Source: Levilactobacillus tongjiangensis
Lineage (GTDB): Bacteria; Bacillota; Bacilli; Lactobacillales; Lactobacillaceae
Direction of reading: 5' to 3'
Assembly: GCF_003946345.1 (NCBI RefSeq)
Contig: NZ_RHNY01000011.1
Coordinates: 39,475-103,474, forward strand
Length of the DNA: 64,000 nucleotides
Part shown: one piece after another, positions 62,191-64,000 of the stretch
Layout of the letters: each line of letters opens with the position of its first letter
Numbering within the stretch: the first letter of the stretch is position 1
Notes under the pieces: generated by a model
What the model was told of the DNA's origin: nothing
Database searches by the model: none
What the model saw: only the letters and a program-made list of their open reading frames with translations
Program-made: the position numbers and the translations under genes

Positions 62191-62928
62191 ATGGCGATCA
62201 CACTGGAACACGTTGGCCTGACACTAGATGACCTAGAGATTTTAAACGACGTCACGGCCACTATCAACGCGGGCAGTTTCGTGTCCTTGATTGCACCCAG
62301 TGGCGCCGGTAAATCGACCCTACTAAAAATTCTAACCGGCCTGTTACCCATTTCGACTGGTTCAGTGGTGGTCGACGGTCAACCCATCACCGGGCTGAAC
62401 ACCACGTTTAGTTACCTCCCGCAGGAAGATATGTTGTTACCGTGGCTAAACGTCGACCAGAACATTACGCTCTACCAACGGATCAACCATCAGGCCGTGG
62501 ATCAGGACCATGTGACGGACCTGCTGACCCTCTTTGGATTGGTCGCCTACCGCCACTTCTTGCCCCGACAACTCTCCGGTGGCATGCGGCAGCGGGTCGC
62601 CCTGCTGCGAACCATGATGAATCCAGCCAACTACCTGCTCTTAGATGAGCCGTTTGGCGCTTTAGACGCCATGACCCGCGGACTGATGCAGGATTGGTTA
62701 CTCAGCCTGCCAACGGCCTTAAAACGGACGACAGTGCTAGTGACCCACGACATTGAGGAGGCCATCTACCTGTCCGACCGTATTTTAGTTCTATCGGCTC
62801 GCCCGGCTCACGTGGTCCAGGACATTTCACTGACACCCGCGACCCGTGACCGAGAGTGGCTGGCCACTCAGGCCCCGCTGAAGACTGAAATCTATCAACT
62901 CTTACGGGAGGATTCCGATGTTAAGTGA
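62191..62928 (+). CDS. thiZ: ThiZ-type ABC ATPase
   Basis: A 245-residue ATPase of the nitrate/taurine/ThiZ branch: Walker A PSGAGKST, Q-loop YLPQEDMLLPW, signature LSGGMRQR, Walker B LLLDEPFGALD, H-loop VTHDIEEA. It energises the ThiXY importer. 3 nt gap from thiY; overlaps the TatD-like gene by 11 bp. CGGAGG upstream of ATG 62191. Confidence 0.93.
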   Translation: MAITLEHVGLTLDDLEILNDVTATINAGSFVSLIAPSGAGKSTLLKILTGLLPISTGSVVVDGQPITGLNTTFSYLPQEDMLLPWLNVDQNITLYQRINHQAVDQDHVTDLLTLFGLVAYRHFLPRQLSGGMRQRVALLRTMMNPANYLLLDEPFGALDAMTRGLMQDWLLSLPTALKRTTVLVTHDIEEAIYLSDRILVLSARPAHVVQDISLTPATRDREWLATQAPLKTEIYQLLREDSDVK

Positions 62929-63628
62929 TGCCCACTGCCACCTGGCAGGAAGCCGGGAACTGGCCAATCTGCAACAACAAGACCAGATTTTAACGATCAT
63001 CAACTGTCAGTCACCCGCCGAGTGGGAGGGCAACACGTTACTCACCGGTGCTCACCAACACTTGAGTTTCGGTATTCACCCCTGGCAGGCCACGGACTTT
63101 CGCTGGCCGGAAGTCACTCCCTACCTGGAGAAAACTGCCGTGGTCGGCGAAATCGGCTTAGACAACGTCTGGACGGACGTGAACCTGCTGGACCAGTCGC
63201 GTGTCTTTGAAGCCCAACTCCAGTTTGCACATGACCACCGCAAGCCCGTCATTTTGCACACAAAAGGGTGCGAACGAGCGGTGCTCAAAACCATTCAAAA
63301 GTATCCCAATCGCTATATGGTCCACTGGTACGCCACGAAGGACTATCAACGTGACTACATCCGTTTGGACTGTTTCTTCACGATTGGCGTGGACGTGCTG
63401 ACCGACCCAGCAGTGGCTCAGTTAGCCCAGGATGTCCCGCTGAACCGGCTTTTGATTGAGACGGATGGTTTGGAAGCCATCCGTTGGGCAGGGGATACCG
63501 AAGCCACGGTGGCCGATTACCCCCACGTGTTACACCGGAGCATCCGGGCCGTGGCAGCATTACGGGGAATGGCCGCGGACGAACTGGAGACCCAGGTCTA
63601 TCGGAATTTAGAGGCGTTTCTGGCTTAG
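62918..63628 (+). CDS. TatD-family metal-dependent hydrolase in the thi operon
   Basis: A 236-residue TIM-barrel protein. Metal ligands: His6 and His8 (DAHCHL), Glu in VVGEIGLDNVW, His in VILHTKG, His in MVHWYA, Asp in LLIETDGLEA. Shorter than TatD (about 260) and with HWYA and ETDGLEA where TatD has HCFSG and ETDAPYL. Translationally coupled to thiZ under the TPP riboswitch, so it probably acts on the imported thiamine precursor (for example removing a formyl or amide group) rather than on DNA; that is inference. Confidence 0.82.
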   Translation: MLSDAHCHLAGSRELANLQQQDQILTIINCQSPAEWEGNTLLTGAHQHLSFGIHPWQATDFRWPEVTPYLEKTAVVGEIGLDNVWTDVNLLDQSRVFEAQLQFAHDHRKPVILHTKGCERAVLKTIQKYPNRYMVHWYATKDYQRDYIRLDCFFTIGVDVLTDPAVAQLAQDVPLNRLLIETDGLEAIRWAGDTEATVADYPHVLHRSIRAVAALRGMAADELETQVYRNLEAFLA

Positions 63629-63645
63629 TGATCATTGAAAAAAAT

Positions 63646-63835
63646 GCCGCCTCCAGTGGTCAGGGCGGGCGTCTGCTGTGAGGACCGCCTACAGCCAAAG
63701 TACGGGCTTTCGGCTTAACTTGAAACCGCAGAAATTCACTGCGTTTCCAAGCTTATCCCGTGGCGTAGACTCGGAAGATCACCGAGTTAACGCCACCGAC
63801 ACAGCCGCCCCCCCGCCCTGACCACTTCCGGCTAC
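63646..63835 (-). repeat. Cloverleaf element, copy P (complete)
   Basis: Closing stem GGTCAGGGCGGGCG/CCCCCCGCCCTGACC; arms CTTGAAACCGCAG/CTGCGTTTCCAAG and GGCGTAGACTCGG/CCGAGTTAACGCC. GCC end 18 nt past the TatD-like stop codon. Confidence 0.92.
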
Positions 63836-63873
63836 ACAGATATTGATGTCACACAGCCTCAAACTAGCAACTC

Positions 63874-63921
63874 AAAAAAGTGGCCCCAGTAATCAACAAC
63901 TGATTACTAGGGCCACTTTTT
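63874..63921 (+). terminator. Terminator of the thi operon (bidirectional)
   Basis: AAAAAGTGGCCC-AGTAATCA pairs with TGATTACT-GGGCCACTTTTT around ACAAC. Confidence 0.88.
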
Positions 63922-64000
63922 ATGGTTCTATGATATTTGGTGTTGATAGAGAAATCTATCAACACCAATTTTTTGTATAATAAAAGGGGCACACTGCCCC
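63922..64000 (+). mobile_element. Possible left end of an insertion sequence
   Basis: GGTTCTATGATATTTGGTG resembles ends of ISL3-family elements in lactobacilli. It contains a hairpin (TTGGTGTTGATAGA/TCTATCAACACCAA, 63937-63971) with a T6 tract, then TGTATAAT (extended -10) before GGGGCACACTGCCCC. The transposase gene, if any, lies outside the window. Confidence 0.3.

Noticed and set aside
1694..63835. CRISPR array or integron attC series
   Set aside because: Copies are kilobases apart without spacers or cas genes, and each carries three internal hairpins unlike attC sites; no integrase is present.
1..64000. tRNA and rRNA genes
   Set aside because: No T-loop (GGTTCGAATCC-like) or 16S/23S signature strings were found on either strand.

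Overview
The window reads as chromosomal DNA of a Lactobacillaceae bacterium, probably a heterofermentative, Levilactobacillus-like lactobacillus. Species is not resolved. The clues are strong AGGAGG ribosome sites with ATG, GTG or TTG starts, KxYKxGKxW signal peptides, LPxTG, WxL, MucBP and DUF5776 surface proteins, L-type lectin proteins, a LysR/YeiH pair and a TPP-controlled ThiXYZ-type transporter. I see no rRNA, tRNA, CRISPR array, prophage or complete insertion sequence.

Layout. 1-6.9 kb: a partial secreted Ig-like protein, an orphan RelB-type antitoxin, the ABC-F protein YkpA, an AraC regulator, a candidate ~340-nt RNA with G-rich hairpin loops, and small proteins. 7-13.9 kb: a drug-type MFS pump, a LysR/YeiH pair, an SDR-MerR operon with a textbook 19-bp-spacer MerR promoter, and a divergent CadD/ArsR metal-resistance pair. 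14-18.2 kb: a LacI-controlled operon (glutamine-amidotransferase-like protein, YdcZ-type transporter, Ntn amidase). 18.3-21.1 kb: YefM/YoeB, a 97-bp tandem array and a multicopper oxidase. 21.7-30.4 kb: an LPxTR surface protein, a repeat-only stretch, a GntR/ABC export operon, an aldo/keto reductase and a TetR regulator. 30.4-43.2 kb: two lectin-WxL proteins, an MFS/HxlR pair, a glycosyltransferase with an unknown partner, a decayed MucBP/DUF5776 gene and an NmrA/Rrf2 operon. 43.3-47.3 kb: an AraC-GH43-MFS xyloside-use locus. 47.7-59.9 kb: a TauE-type exporter and four large KxYKxGKxW adhesins, three with leucine-rich repeats. 60.2-63.6 kb: a TPP riboswitch operon (ThiX, ThiY, ThiZ, TatD-like hydrolase). 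The last ~80 bases may be the edge of an insertion sequence.

The most unusual feature is a dispersed family of about sixteen copies (plus one partial) of a ~190-bp element that folds as a cloverleaf: a 25-35 bp closing stem and three internal hairpins. Stem sequences differ between copies while pairing is kept. One hairpin carries a conserved G.U pair and a conserved A.G mismatch when read on one strand. In about ten copies the same end faces the 3' end of the neighbouring gene, 11-30 nt past the stop codon or just past a terminator. This looks like a structured, site-directed non-autonomous mobile element or repeat RNA; I do not recognise it as a described family. The second main candidate is the 4.7-5.0 kb RNA, which shows TTGGGGG in several successive hairpin loops.
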